Shown here piece by piece: positions 21,146 to 29,364 of a DNA stretch of 31,756 bases. The translations under genes and the position numbers were made by a program. The notes below the pieces were generated by a model. The model saw only the letters and a list, made by a program, of their open reading frames with translations. It did no database searches and was not told the DNA's origin. Each line of letters opens with the position of its first letter. Position 1 is the stretch's first letter. The stretch is from CAYZIC01 sp964478335 (lineage in GTDB: Bacteria; Verrucomicrobiota; Kiritimatiellia; RFP12; DVOR01): contig CAYZIC010000023.1 of assembly GCA_964478335.1 (NCBI GenBank), forward strand, positions 1-31,756, read 5' to 3'.

Positions 21146-22725
21146 TGTTGGATCTCCTTAAGGACGAGGGTTTGTAGGGTCTCATCGTAGGCGACGACGC
21201 ATTTTTTACCGTCGACTGTGTGAGTTGTGCGGGTCTCGAGAGCGGTGACTCGAGAGGTGATTGCATTGGTGGTTGTTGTTGTTGCATAGCTTCCTTTAGG
21301 CTGCGAGTAGGCTTTTAGCGCTGCGATCGTTGCTAGGCTCGACACGCCAGCTTGATCACGATAGGTAGAGAGGTCGCCTAGGCCGTCACGCATCATGAGC
21401 GCAGATGCGCCCTGGGCAAGCAAGAGCTGCGTGCGGTCACCCATGAGGATTGCGCCTGCTTGCATTTGCTTGTCGTCGGGGTTGGCGTAGCGGCTGATTT
21501 GGATGAGCGCACCGTCTGCGCCATTGCCCATCTGCACGACTTGGTCTTGCGGCGCCAATTGGATTACGCCATCTCCACTATTAAGATTAGCGACAAAGCT
21601 AGCGGTCGCTCCACCCTTGATCTCGCCGATCGAATAGCTCGGCTTGGTAGCAGCCTTGGCCCATGCTTTGATGGTTGGGTCAGTCTCACTCTTAATAAAA
21701 CCTTGCTGATTTAGCCACGCATACGAGGGGTAATTATCATTGAGATCTTTCTTGTTGAAATAGTGGTCGTGGACGTAGGCATAGTTGGGGAAATTGTCGT
21801 TAACCCATGACGCGGCCGCCTTGCCGGCCAACGCGCCCTGCAGCCAAGTGTTTTGCTCAATGCCACTAGTGATCAAAAGCTTAGTCCACGCCTCGGTTGG
21901 GATGATTGATACACCCCCGTCTTTTGCTTTTAACTCGAAATAGGTTGGCGTGTCGACAGGAAGAGATTCACCGCCAAGCAACCAAGCCTCCTCGATCGTG
22001 TATGGTATTTGTTGACCTGGTCCGTTGCGACCAATCGTGATCGTACTCGCACCACCATCACCAATCCACGATGGCTTGCCCGAGATTGCCGCCCAAGCCC
22101 ATTCGGTCGGGCGAGAGAGGATCTCGCTCCATGAGTAGCTGGGCTTGTTGATATTTTTTGCCCACGGGTGGATGGTCGGGTCTGTCTCCGTAAAACTGGT
22201 CAAGTAGGCGTTGCCCTCTACCCATGCCTTGAGCTCAGCGGTTACCGTTGCGTCCATTTTGGTCGCTTCGTCCAAAATCTCCTTGCGGATTGTTGGCAAG
22301 ATTTGCGGGTCGTCCAAAACAGCGGGCGTAAAGCCTGGACTCGGCTTCATGCTGATCGTTCCAAATGCGCGATAAGACGAGCCATGATCATTGACTCGTA
22401 TAAAGTAGCTGTAAGAGGTTGCTCCGTTGTCAAGGTTGGCGCTAAAAACCGCGGAAACGGTATCACCGCTGACGCTTGCAGGCGCCTCCCACCATTCGTC
22501 TCCCATCTTACCTGACTGGTAATAGAGCGTGGCGGTCGCTTCGTCGCTCATTTGCACTGGCTGGAGATTGTTGGTCATTTTGTGGGAGAGCGTCACGTCT
22601 TCGCCACGGTAGATGGCGACACGAGCAGGCCGTGGCGTGGTCTGTTCGCTCTCAAAGGTATAGACGACGCCAGCTTGCGTGAGCGCAGCAGCTGCGATTA
22701 GTAATGCGGTGAGTAGTTGCTTCAT
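21142..22725 (-). CDS. Tail-fibre-like protein with signal peptide
   Basis: 527 residues. Signal peptide MKQLLTALLIAAAALTQA; an Ig-like N-terminal domain (RVAIYRGEDVTLSHKM, ATLYYQSGKMGDEWWEAP) resembling baseplate/fibre upper domains; then two copies of an ETDPTI-WAK-KPSYS motif (about residues 180-200 and 347-366) as seen in tail fibres of phages infecting gut Bacteroidota; and a C-terminal coiled-coil (ITSRVTALETRTTHT). It probably trimerises. Its start overlaps the glycosyltransferase stop (ATGA). Either the fibre is exported by the host or the N-terminus acts as an anchor. Confidence 0.75.
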   Translation of the reverse strand: MKQLLTALLIAAAALTQAGVVYTFESEQTTPRPARVAIYRGEDVTLSHKMTNNLQPVQMSDEATATLYYQSGKMGDEWWEAPASVSGDTVSAVFSANLDNGATSYSYFIRVNDHGSSYRAFGTISMKPSPGFTPAVLDDPQILPTIRKEILDEATKMDATVTAELKAWVEGNAYLTSFTETDPTIHPWAKNINKPSYSWSEILSRPTEWAWAAISGKPSWIGDGGASTITIGRNGPGQQIPYTIEEAWLLGGESLPVDTPTYFELKAKDGGVSIIPTEAWTKLLITSGIEQNTWLQGALAGKAAASWVNDNFPNYAYVHDHYFNKKDLNDNYPSYAWLNQQGFIKSETDPTIKAWAKAATKPSYSIGEIKGGATASFVANLNSGDGVIQLAPQDQVVQMGNGADGALIQISRYANPDDKQMQAGAILMGDRTQLLLAQGASALMMRDGLGDLSTYRDQAGVSSLATIAALKAYSQPKGSYATTTTTNAITSRVTALETRTTHTVDGKKCVVAYDETLQTLVLKEIQQ

Positions 22726-23447
22726 TTTTGTGTTTCCTTATTGAGGTCGATGATGTGTCGGTAGAGAGCTGCGAGCGCGATGCGATGATCCGCAGGCGGG
22801 ATCTGCGCAGCTTCTTCCCATCGACCCAGGTTGATGACTTGTTGGCTCCGCAGCCACGGGATGTCTATTTTTGGGTGAGTGTAGCTCAAAACCCAATCGC
22901 TCCGATTAACTTGGCGCAGGTCAAGTTGATCGGGGTAGATGCGTTCGATTCGACTGCCAATCTCAAAATCCTCGAGGCAATTGTGCCAGGGCACAAATTG
23001 CGCGACGTCGTCCTTGAGCAATTCGGTTGCCTCCGTTGCAAGCGCATATGCTGCACCCGTGATATAGTTGTGCTGAGAGAGGCAACCGCCTGCTAGCATG
23101 TCCTTGCCATTGGCCTCAAAGTCGTCGAGCCATTTGGTCGAGAGGATAAGCGTATCTGGGTCGACCTTGATAATTGTGCCACGGCCAGCTTTGGCAAGCT
23201 GCGCATAAAGCTCGGTTGCGTATTTGAGGTGGTCGTAGCCGTGCAGCGAGCCGTTGCGCTTGTGTGTTGATAAACGGTAGTTAACGCCAAAGTCGCAGAG
23301 CTTGATCCGCTGTTGGTGAGGCCACGGATTGCAATGGTCGTCGACTACGACGATCGCAGCAGTTGGCTCAACTAAGCGGAGTTGTTCGATACTGAGCAGG
23401 GTGAGCTCAGTATCGAGTCTGTATGTAAAATAGATATACGTTCTCAT
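22722..23447 (-). CDS. Glycosyltransferase-like protein (GT-A fold)
   Basis: 241 residues. The start MRTYIYFTYRLDTELTLLSI resembles a Rossmann-like strand-helix; IVVVDDHCNPWP follows (residues 32-43) and the metal-binding motif is KVDPDTLI (D96-P-D98). A later conserved-looking HNCLEDFEIGSRIERIYPD would be the acceptor side. Such enzymes transfer sugars from nucleotide donors. Inside a tail operon, targets could be the fibres, or the host surface to block superinfection. It lies between the fibre-like gene and a structural gene. Confidence 0.75.
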   Translation of the reverse strand: MRTYIYFTYRLDTELTLLSIEQLRLVEPTAAIVVVDDHCNPWPHQQRIKLCDFGVNYRLSTHKRNGSLHGYDHLKYATELYAQLAKAGRGTIIKVDPDTLILSTKWLDDFEANGKDMLAGGCLSQHNYITGAAYALATEATELLKDDVAQFVPWHNCLEDFEIGSRIERIYPDQLDLRQVNRSDWVLSYTHPKIDIPWLRSQQVINLGRWEEAAQIPPADHRIALAALYRHIIDLNKETQK

Positions 23448-23453
23448 GTTTTT

Positions 23454-24869
23454 TTACCTTGCCTTGACAAATCCATTTTCAATGTAAACCTCTTGTCCGA
23501 AGAGTCTAAAAGTGTCGTGAATCTGGAAGTGCTGCGCATTCCAATAATAGCCGACAAGCGTTTCGCAGTCAATGTGGATTGCGAGGTCCTTGCTGCTGTC
23601 TCCGATTGACTGGCCGTAGTTAAGCGTGTGGTCTGCTCCTCGTTGCCAGTATTTTGCATCGGGGTCTGTGCACGTGTCAGGCGGGTCGACGGGTGGCGTT
23701 GTCCCTGAGCCATCGAGCAGGCCGTCCGCTTTCATTTTTGCGACGAACGAATCAAAAAAAGCTTGAGCGGATTCCCACTTCAATTCTTTGGTGAAGTAAT
23801 CTTGATGGCGGACGCCAATTGCAAACCTTTGGATATAGCTGCTATCAAAAATAGTAAAGGTTTCGGAGAGACCCCTGAAATTCTGGAGCGTGAGAACGCC
23901 TCCCTGGTTATCGATACTCTTGACATCGTCTTCGACAGACTTGACGACGGTCGTATATTGATTGTCGGTCAGTAATTGTTGAGGAGCGTAGACGACGCCA
24001 GCATGGATCTGCGTATTGTTGCTATGCTTGTAAATTGGGATATGGACGTACTTGTCCGCCTCTTCAGGGCTGAGGAAGTCAGCAGAGCCGATGACCGCGC
24101 GGGCGATGGTTGAGCCGTTGTATCCGTATTTGTAGCCGACGACCAAGTTGACATCCCACCCTGGCGAAACGTAGTGCCAGTATGGATGAGTCTTGGTGTC
24201 AAACTCGGCAGAATCTACAGGGCTCTTGATGGTCAGCTGGTCGAATTCGGCGACGCAAAAAGGCGGGAGCAGGATTGCCTTTTTGCCGTTGATCTCTCTA
24301 ACGCTGAATGCGGGATAGATGTCAACGTCAACAAGGCCGCCATCCCCGCCGATGAAGAGCGGGCCGTAGGCAATCTGTTTGTGAGAGAAGTTGCTGGGAT
24401 GCTTGACGACTTTGGAGACTGGCATCTGAGCGACGACATCCTTGCCCGTGGCTTGGCCGATTTGGCAATTGAGCTTGAGGGGCTGGTCGTCTGCCAACTT
24501 GCGGGCGTAAACGTAGATGTCGCCCGTCGTGGATACTGGCAGAATGTACCAGTCGGTCAAGCCGGTTGCTGCGGTCAAGCTGTCATCTAGCTCATAGGCT
24601 CTGCCTATGAGCGACCCTGTCGGCAAAAAGATCATGAGGCGGTCTGGGTATCCAGCCGCTTTATAATCTCTCACCTCAAAAATCAATGGCTCAGTGTGGC
24701 GTACGACTTGGCGTTGCGCGACGCTGACGACCGTTCCGCAAGGGCTCCGCGAGATGCGCACGCCTGGGCCGCTTGTTGCGACATTTTGGGCGATGCCCGT
24801 CGCAACGTCGCGTGCCCAATTGGCGGTGATGGCGTCTCCGCGGTTCGGTTTGTTCGGTGAGTTTTTCAT
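23454..24869 (-). CDS. Putative tail-tip / virion protein
   Basis: 471 residues. The N-terminus KPNRGDAITANWARDVATGI leads to ATSGPGVRISRSPCGTVVSV, a phrase I associate with phage tail proteins. The rest is beta-rich (YILPVSTTGDIYVYARKLAD, VGYKYGYNGSTIARAVIG), ending in a small domain with HFQIHDTFRLFGQEVYIENG. There is no signal peptide. The start at 24869 is chosen at MKNSPNKPNR; the frame extends upstream into the neighbour. Second gene of the leftward late unit. Confidence 0.7.
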   Translation of the reverse strand: MKNSPNKPNRGDAITANWARDVATGIAQNVATSGPGVRISRSPCGTVVSVAQRQVVRHTEPLIFEVRDYKAAGYPDRLMIFLPTGSLIGRAYELDDSLTAATGLTDWYILPVSTTGDIYVYARKLADDQPLKLNCQIGQATGKDVVAQMPVSKVVKHPSNFSHKQIAYGPLFIGGDGGLVDVDIYPAFSVREINGKKAILLPPFCVAEFDQLTIKSPVDSAEFDTKTHPYWHYVSPGWDVNLVVGYKYGYNGSTIARAVIGSADFLSPEEADKYVHIPIYKHSNNTQIHAGVVYAPQQLLTDNQYTTVVKSVEDDVKSIDNQGGVLTLQNFRGLSETFTIFDSSYIQRFAIGVRHQDYFTKELKWESAQAFFDSFVAKMKADGLLDGSGTTPPVDPPDTCTDPDAKYWQRGADHTLNYGQSIGDSSKDLAIHIDCETLVGYYWNAQHFQIHDTFRLFGQEVYIENGFVKAR

Positions 24870-24873
24870 ATTT

Positions 24874-25644
24874 TTAGCCTGCTGGGTAGATTGTGGGATC
24901 CCACTTGTTTTCGCCACGCCATGACTCGGTGTAATTATACACACCGTTGGCAAAGGATATATCCTCGCCAACCTTGAGCCAATCTTTGGCGGTTGATGCA
25001 AACTGAGGCGGGGTGCTGCGTTTTCCGCAACCGCCTATTTTCGGCTCTTCCAACAGTTGCGAGGTCTTCGAGACGGTTGGTGCGAACTTCACGACGGCCT
25101 CTAGGCCTTGATCAACAAGCTTTGCCCATTTTTTAGCGTTCGTTCCGAGATCGTGTTGCACGCCGTTCCTGTCCTTAAATTTGTGGCCGACGCGTTCTTC
25201 TGGCGGCTGCGCTTGCCAGGCCAAAAAGCCTCCTCCTCCGTAGCTGTCGTCACCGCCATTATCCGTGTCCTCTGCGAGTGCAACGGCGATAGGTACCTCG
25301 TATTGGCTAAACGTCAATTGATAGGATTCTGGCAAGAGGTCCTCGGGCTTTGGCGTGGATGGCGCCGAGCCTCCTCCCGTTGGCGACTGGTAAGAGTACG
25401 TGAGCGTCAGGAGGCCGACGCCAGCTTCTTCGCCTTCGAGGTTGATGGCTGACAATGTGCAATCGGGTAGTTGTTTTGAGACTTCGCCGATGATATAGAT
25501 TTTTGCCGGGCCCGTGATCATCTTAAGCAAAGTTGAGTAGCGGCCAGTGTATTCGAGTATGCACGACTCGCGGCCGTCCTCGATCGTGATTTTTGGGCGA
25601 GCGGTTGCCTGTTTGTTGCTGTCGTTTAGATAGTTGCCTGCCAT
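24874..25644 (-). CDS. Putative virion protein, first gene of the leftward late unit
   Basis: 256 residues. The start MAGNYLNDSNKQATARPKIT has an AGGAGC site; upstream codons in frame lie in the promoter. Residues 20-110 are beta-rich with AKIYIIGEVSKQLPDCTLSA. A Gly/Asp linker (DTDNGGDDSYGGGGFLAWQA) separates a C-terminal part. Position directly under the late promoter and next to the tail-tip candidate suggests a structural role. No family is recognised. Confidence 0.68.
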   Translation of the reverse strand: MAGNYLNDSNKQATARPKITIEDGRESCILEYTGRYSTLLKMITGPAKIYIIGEVSKQLPDCTLSAINLEGEEAGVGLLTLTYSYQSPTGGGSAPSTPKPEDLLPESYQLTFSQYEVPIAVALAEDTDNGGDDSYGGGGFLAWQAQPPEERVGHKFKDRNGVQHDLGTNAKKWAKLVDQGLEAVVKFAPTVSKTSQLLEEPKIGGCGKRSTPPQFASTAKDWLKVGEDISFANGVYNYTESWRGENKWDPTIYPAG

Positions 25645-25667
25645 GTGTTGCTCCTGTTTTTGGCGCC

Positions 25668-25696
25668 AATATAACAGAGTCCAATTAGATAAGCAA
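25668..25696 (-). promoter_or_regulatory. Leftward late promoter
   Basis: Minus strand: TTGCTT (25691-25696), a 17-bp spacer and TATATT (25668-25673). The 12-bp phrase GACTCTGTTATA (25670-25681) spans the spacer end and the -10 box. The identical phrase occurs in the opposite promoter at 25758-25769. A weak -35 plus a shared spacer motif suggests a phage-encoded activator. Confidence 0.7.
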
Positions 25697-25742
25697 TTAC
25701 AGTGGAGCAGGTGGCAATTGCCTCCCATTTACCCCACTTAAT

Positions 25743-25771
25743 TAGCTTTATTTTTTTGACTCTGTTATAGT
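25743..25771 (+). promoter_or_regulatory. Rightward late promoter
   Basis: TAGCTT (25743-25748), a 17-bp spacer and TATAGT (25766-25771), with GACTCTGTTATA at 25758-25769 as in the leftward promoter. The ATG of the next gene begins eight bases after the -10 box, so the transcript probably starts at or beside the start codon (leaderless). Confidence 0.7.
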
Positions 25772-25778
25772 ACGAGGC

Positions 25779-26714
25779 ATGAAAAAGCAAGCATACTCTC
25801 AATCCATCTCAGACACAGTCAAGGCCGAATTATCGGACTTGCCGACCCGTGTAAAGATTCTCAACTGGGGCGAAAATCCTAACGCCCGCGGTGAAAAGAT
25901 TGTCGTCGGTCAACGCATCCTCAAAACGCTGGCAGATCCCAAATTTGCCTATAAGCGCGTTGCGCTCGATTACGAACACAACACATTGCCAGGCACGCCA
26001 GAATATCAAGCCACGACCGAGCCACGAGCCATTGCTGGCTATGGCGATATTGAGGTCGTCGAGGGTGACGGTGTCTATCTTGCTAACATTACTTACACAG
26101 ACAGCGGCAAAGATCATGCAAAGGATTACGAGGACGTTTCGGCTTCTCCCGTCACTCTCGCGTCATCTGGCGAGGTGATCATGATTGCCTCTGTCGCACT
26201 CTGCCGCAACGGTGCGGTTGACGGCATTGAATTTAAGCAAGTCGCTCTCTCGGCTGCGATCGTCGAAGACCTAAGCGCACTTGATATCACGCAAACCCAA
26301 ACGGAGTCATCCATGGAAGAACTCAAAAAAATCGCTCAAGCCCTCGGCTTGAACGAAGACGCAACCGTTGATCAGATCACAGATGCGATTAACAAAATGC
26401 ACACGGCTCAAGCAACCGCAGCCGAAAAGCAAAAGGTAGAGACGACCGCCCTCAGCGCACGTCTCACAGCCCTCGAAAAAGGGCAAATGTTGGCAACCGC
26501 CGCCCAGCAAGGCAAAGTGGTTGGTCTCTCCGCAGAAATCATCAAGAGCTTGTCGACCGACGACCTCCAGAAGCACATCGACGGCTTACAGGCAACTGTG
26601 CCGCTTAATGCGCCCGTCGTCCCCACGGTCGACACCAAGCCAGTCATTACAGAGGAAGCCAAGCAGATCGCCCTTAACTGCGGCCTTGATCCTCTCAACG
26701 TCTACGACAAGTAA
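25779..26714 (+). CDS. I: Head protease/scaffold, Mu gpI-like
   Basis: 311 residues. The N-terminal protease domain has RVALDYEHNTLPG, the Mu I signature D-Y-E-H, then IAGYGDIEVVEGDGVYLANI, YEDVSASPVTLASSGEVIM and VALCRNGAVDGI. It would cleave the scaffold and mature the prohead. The C-terminal scaffold part (MEELKKIAQALGLNEDATVD, coiled-coil AEKQKVETTALSARLTALEK) has its own start at 26313. It is the first gene of the rightward late unit, followed by T as in Mu. No usable ribosome site lies before the ATG (GAGG is only one base away). Confidence 0.92.
   Translation: MKKQAYSQSISDTVKAELSDLPTRVKILNWGENPNARGEKIVVGQRILKTLADPKFAYKRVALDYEHNTLPGTPEYQATTEPRAIAGYGDIEVVEGDGVYLANITYTDSGKDHAKDYEDVSASPVTLASSGEVIMIASVALCRNGAVDGIEFKQVALSAAIVEDLSALDITQTQTESSMEELKKIAQALGLNEDATVDQITDAINKMHTAQATAAEKQKVETTALSARLTALEKGQMLATAAQQGKVVGLSAEIIKSLSTDDLQKHIDGLQATVPLNAPVVPTVDTKPVITEEAKQIALNCGLDPLNVYDK
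26313..26714 (+). CDS. Z: Internal scaffold start, Mu Z-like
   Basis: An in-frame ATG at 26313 inside the I gene has GGAG at 26303-26306, six bases upstream, a better ribosome site than that of I itself. The product would be the 133-residue C-terminal scaffold (MEELKKIAQALGLNEDATVD...). Mu makes its scaffold Z from an internal start of I in the same way. Inferred from the site and the Mu precedent. Confidence 0.6.
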   Translation: MEELKKIAQALGLNEDATVDQITDAINKMHTAQATAAEKQKVETTALSARLTALEKGQMLATAAQQGKVVGLSAEIIKSLSTDDLQKHIDGLQATVPLNAPVVPTVDTKPVITEEAKQIALNCGLDPLNVYDK

Positions 26715-26729
26715 GAAAGGTTACTAGAC

Positions 26730-27674
26730 ATGGAAATCAATCAAACCAATATGGCCAATTTGTTCAAGAGCTTCTCCGCTGTCTTCAACGGCGCTGTCGC
26801 TCAAGCTGGACAAGGCATGCCAAATGATATCAAACAGGACGAGCTCTGCATGATCATCCCGTCCACAGGTTCGGCGACCACGCACAGCTGGATGCAACAA
26901 TTGCCCGGCATGGAGAAGTGGGTAGGCACGCGTACCGTCAAGAAGCTTGGCGTCAACGCCCTGACAGCTATCAACGAAGATTTCGCAGATGCTGTTGCAG
27001 TGCCTGCTAACGCAATCGAAGACGATAGTTACGGCACCTTTACGCCGCTCATGGCTGCTCTCGGATCTGCTGCGGGCGCATTGTGGCTGGAGATTGGCAT
27101 CGCAGCGTTGCTCGCTAACGACAACTGGGCGGACGGCAAGCCTTTCTTTGGCTCTGGCCGTGTCCTCGAGACTGGCGCTAAGCCCTTGACAAACGCCGTG
27201 ACAACCGAATTGTCCGTCGCTGCTATCGAGGCGGCAATCGCAAGCATCCGCAGCCAAACTCTTGAGGCTGGCAAGCCTGCAAAGGTCACGCCCAAAATCT
27301 TGCTCGTTGGCCCTGGTCTCGAAGCGACTGCGAAACGCATCGTTGAGAGCGAATTGGTTTCAACGGCAGAAGGCGGAACTGAAACGAATATCCATAAAGG
27401 CATTCTCCAGCTTCGCGTCTCAGCCGAATTGATTGACGATCACGCCAAGAAGTGGTTCATTCTCTCCGAGAAAAACACCATCAAGGCAGTCGCTGTTCAG
27501 AAGCGTAAGGAAGGTAGCTTAGTCGCTCGCGACAAACCTACCGACGACAACGTCTTCGAAAAGAATGAATTCCAGTACGGCGTTCACTATCGCGGCACCG
27601 CATTCCTCACCATGCCTCACCTCGCGTATTGCGGCGGCATGACGACTGTTCCCTCGGCTGCACCAGCCAAGTAG
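26730..27674 (+). CDS. T: Major head (capsid) protein, Mu gpT-like
   Basis: 314 residues, close to the Mu T size. The family pattern is visible: MANLFKSFSAVFNGAVAQAG, TTHSWMQQLPGMEKWVGTRT, EDFADAVAVPANAIEDDSYG, KPFFGSGRVLETGAK, and VQKRKEGSLVARDKPTDDNV near the C-terminus with YGVHYRG. It forms the icosahedral shell. An AGAAAGG site precedes the ATG, 15 bases after the I stop. It is followed by a strong terminator, as expected if capsid mRNA is produced in excess. Confidence 0.93.
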   Translation: MEINQTNMANLFKSFSAVFNGAVAQAGQGMPNDIKQDELCMIIPSTGSATTHSWMQQLPGMEKWVGTRTVKKLGVNALTAINEDFADAVAVPANAIEDDSYGTFTPLMAALGSAAGALWLEIGIAALLANDNWADGKPFFGSGRVLETGAKPLTNAVTTELSVAAIEAAIASIRSQTLEAGKPAKVTPKILLVGPGLEATAKRIVESELVSTAEGGTETNIHKGILQLRVSAELIDDHAKKWFILSEKNTIKAVAVQKRKEGSLVARDKPTDDNVFEKNEFQYGVHYRGTAFLTMPHLAYCGGMTTVPSAAPAK

Positions 27675-27680
27675 TCCAGT

Positions 27681-27724
27681 GGGCAGAGCGGGCGACTTTC
27701 TCCCGTCCGCTCTGCCCTTTTTCT
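27681..27724 (+). terminator. Terminator behind the capsid gene
   Basis: GGGCAGAGCGG (27681-27691) pairs with CCGCTCTGCCC (27707-27717) and is followed by TTTTTCTC. It would reduce transcription into the tail genes or separate them from the head genes. Confidence 0.85.
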
Positions 27725-27750
27725 CTTAACTATATAGATAGGCAAAAATC

Positions 27751-28161
27751 ATGATCCTAGATCCATTTGATGTTGAGATTAATGACCTGACCGCATTCGT
27801 CGCCCGTGACGTTGTGGTCAATGCGCTCGACGATGACGGCGACGGCATCGAGGATGCCGACGTCTTCGATTCAGTCAAAGCCACTTGCAAATCGTTCATC
27901 ACCGATATTTTTGGCCTTAACGACATCCCAGAAGAATTCCAGCAAACGGTCCGCTCGACCTACCTGCTCGCCATCGCCTCGATGCTCTTCAACCGCCGTG
28001 GCCACAGCGGGCAAAACAACCCGTACGAGACACAATACGAGCGGTCCATCGATCGCCTCCGTGGCTTGGTCGACGGCTCTGTCAGCACGGCAGATCAAGA
28101 TGGCGGCGCAGCCATCACAGATCGCGCCAGCACGTTTAGCGCAGGAAGGATGATCGTCTGA
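27751..28161 (+). CDS. Head-completion protein, Mu gp36-like (DUF1320)
   Basis: 136 residues. The N-terminal MILDPFDVEINDLTAFVARD is followed by an acidic stretch, then helical VKATCKSFITDIFGLNDIPE, TYLLAIASMLFNRRG and YETQYERSIDRLRGLVDG. This matches the DUF1320/gp36 helical head-tail connector type found after T in Mu-like phages. The stop overlaps the next ATG (TGATG). The ribosome site is weak; a TTAAC-TATATA phrase lies upstream. Confidence 0.78.
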   Translation: MILDPFDVEINDLTAFVARDVVVNALDDDGDGIEDADVFDSVKATCKSFITDIFGLNDIPEEFQQTVRSTYLLAIASMLFNRRGHSGQNNPYETQYERSIDRLRGLVDGSVSTADQDGGAAITDRASTFSAGRMIV

Positions 28162-28619
28162 TGGCCATCGAGCAGATCCTCAATTCGCTTGAGCAAACGC
28201 TCCAAGTTTGCAACACTCGACTTGGCATCAACGCTAAAATCAGCTGCGCAGATTCGCCAGTCACGGCATTCGCATTGCTTGGCGGTGCCACACCTGCTGC
28301 GCCTGCGCTTGTGCTCTGGGTTGACTCCGATAATTCGGCGGCCGAGACCTACGGCGATTGCCGTTCGGTTTTGTCTGTTTCGATTGCCCTCGTATGCTCC
28401 AACATGCTCAAATCGCCAGCAGTTGGCAACCCTTTCAACGTCATTTCGATGGTCGACGAGATTAGGTCTCACCTCATCAAAACGCCCATCAAAGACACCC
28501 TTTTCGACGAGCCTCGCTACTCGTCAATACAAACCCTCGTAGCCGATAATGGTGCTCCATACAACGGCTACATTATGACATTCACCATCGCCTACAATAT
28601 CGTAGGCGAAGAATACTAA
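28161..28619 (+). CDS. Tail-completion protein, Mu gp37-like
   Basis: 152 residues. Helical start (MAIEQILNSLEQTLQVCNTR), then alternating strands (ALVLWVDSDN, RSVLSVSIALVCSNMLKSPA) and VDEIRSHLIKTPIKD, ending with strands (YIMTFTIAYNIVG). This pattern, with the D-x-I-R helix and terminal strands, is typical of tail-terminator (minor tail, gp37-type) proteins that cap the tail tube. Position between the connector and the tail tube agrees. Confidence 0.7.
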   Translation: MAIEQILNSLEQTLQVCNTRLGINAKISCADSPVTAFALLGGATPAAPALVLWVDSDNSAAETYGDCRSVLSVSIALVCSNMLKSPAVGNPFNVISMVDEIRSHLIKTPIKDTLFDEPRYSSIQTLVADNGAPYNGYIMTFTIAYNIVGEEY

Positions 28620-28630
28620 GGATTCCCATC

Positions 28631-28996
28631 ATGCCTCCTCAAAAATTCACGATCGTCAAAGGCACTAAAGTCGGCTTCGGCTGTTCAGCTGCAGGCGTCC
28701 CCAACACTTACGGTTTCGTCACTTCCGTCAGCAAGTCGAAAGTCCCTAAGGAAAAAGAAGTCCTGAACGAAGACGGACAGGTAATCGACATCATTATCTA
28801 CGACGTGTCGACCAGCTACAACATCGCAATCCTCATCCGAAAAGATGCAACACCTCCTGATCTCGGAGAAGAAATCACAATTGGTCCAGTCAAGGCTATT
28901 GTTCGGCAGGTCGATGAAAATTGGACCCAAGAAGATACCACTAAGCTCACCCTTAACTGCACCAATTTCGCAAATCTAGCAACCGCTACTGAATAA
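28631..28996 (+). CDS. Probable tail tube protein
   Basis: 121 residues, almost all beta (TIVKGTKVGFGCSAAG, DIIIYDVSTSYNIAILIRKD, EITIGPVKAIVRQVDENWTQ, TKLTLNCTNF). Small beta proteins placed just before the chaperone/tape-measure pair are usually the tail tube in siphoviruses. I see no direct family match. The start has an AGGATTC site. Confidence 0.6.
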   Translation: MPPQKFTIVKGTKVGFGCSAAGVPNTYGFVTSVSKSKVPKEKEVLNEDGQVIDIIIYDVSTSYNIAILIRKDATPPDLGEEITIGPVKAIVRQVDENWTQEDTTKLTLNCTNFANLATATE

Positions 28997-29004
28997 GGAG
29001 TCAC

Positions 29005-29364
29005 ATGGATAACCACCCCATCGCCGACAAGGCAATTCTCCAGGCTACGACCAAGCGCAATTACCTCTCGCTTAGCCGAATCGCACTACTCAATGCTGCA
29101 GGAGCCAAGCTCCTCGATGCAGCCGAAATCACACAAGAAAACATGATCGTGGCGATCCATTGTCTTTCTGCTCCGATTGGCGATCTATACGACCAATTGG
29201 AGGCGGGCACGCTCCGCAAATCCGCCTTCGTCGCACTCGACCAAATGTCGTCAGAGGATGCCCTCAAAACCTTTAGTAAAATCATGGACGAGCTCGCCGA
29301 TCTAGGCACGATTACCGCAGGCGGCAGCTCGGGGGAGCTGGCGACACCACCGATTCGTGGTTGA
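29005..29364 (+). CDS. Tail assembly chaperone, short (G-type) product
   Basis: 119 residues, helical (DKAILQATTKRNYLSLSRIA, KLLDAAEITQENMIVAIHCL, SEDALKTFSKIMDELADLGT), ending PPIRG. It sits between the tube and the tape measure, where siphoviruses encode the two-product tail assembly chaperone. The ATG has an AAGGAG site, overlapping nothing. A -1 frameshift near its end makes a longer product (next entry). Confidence 0.78.
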   Translation: MDNHPIADKAILQATTKRNYLSLSRIALLNAAGAKLLDAAEITQENMIVAIHCLSAPIGDLYDQLEAGTLRKSAFVALDQMSSEDALKTFSKIMDELADLGTITAGGSSGELATPPIRG

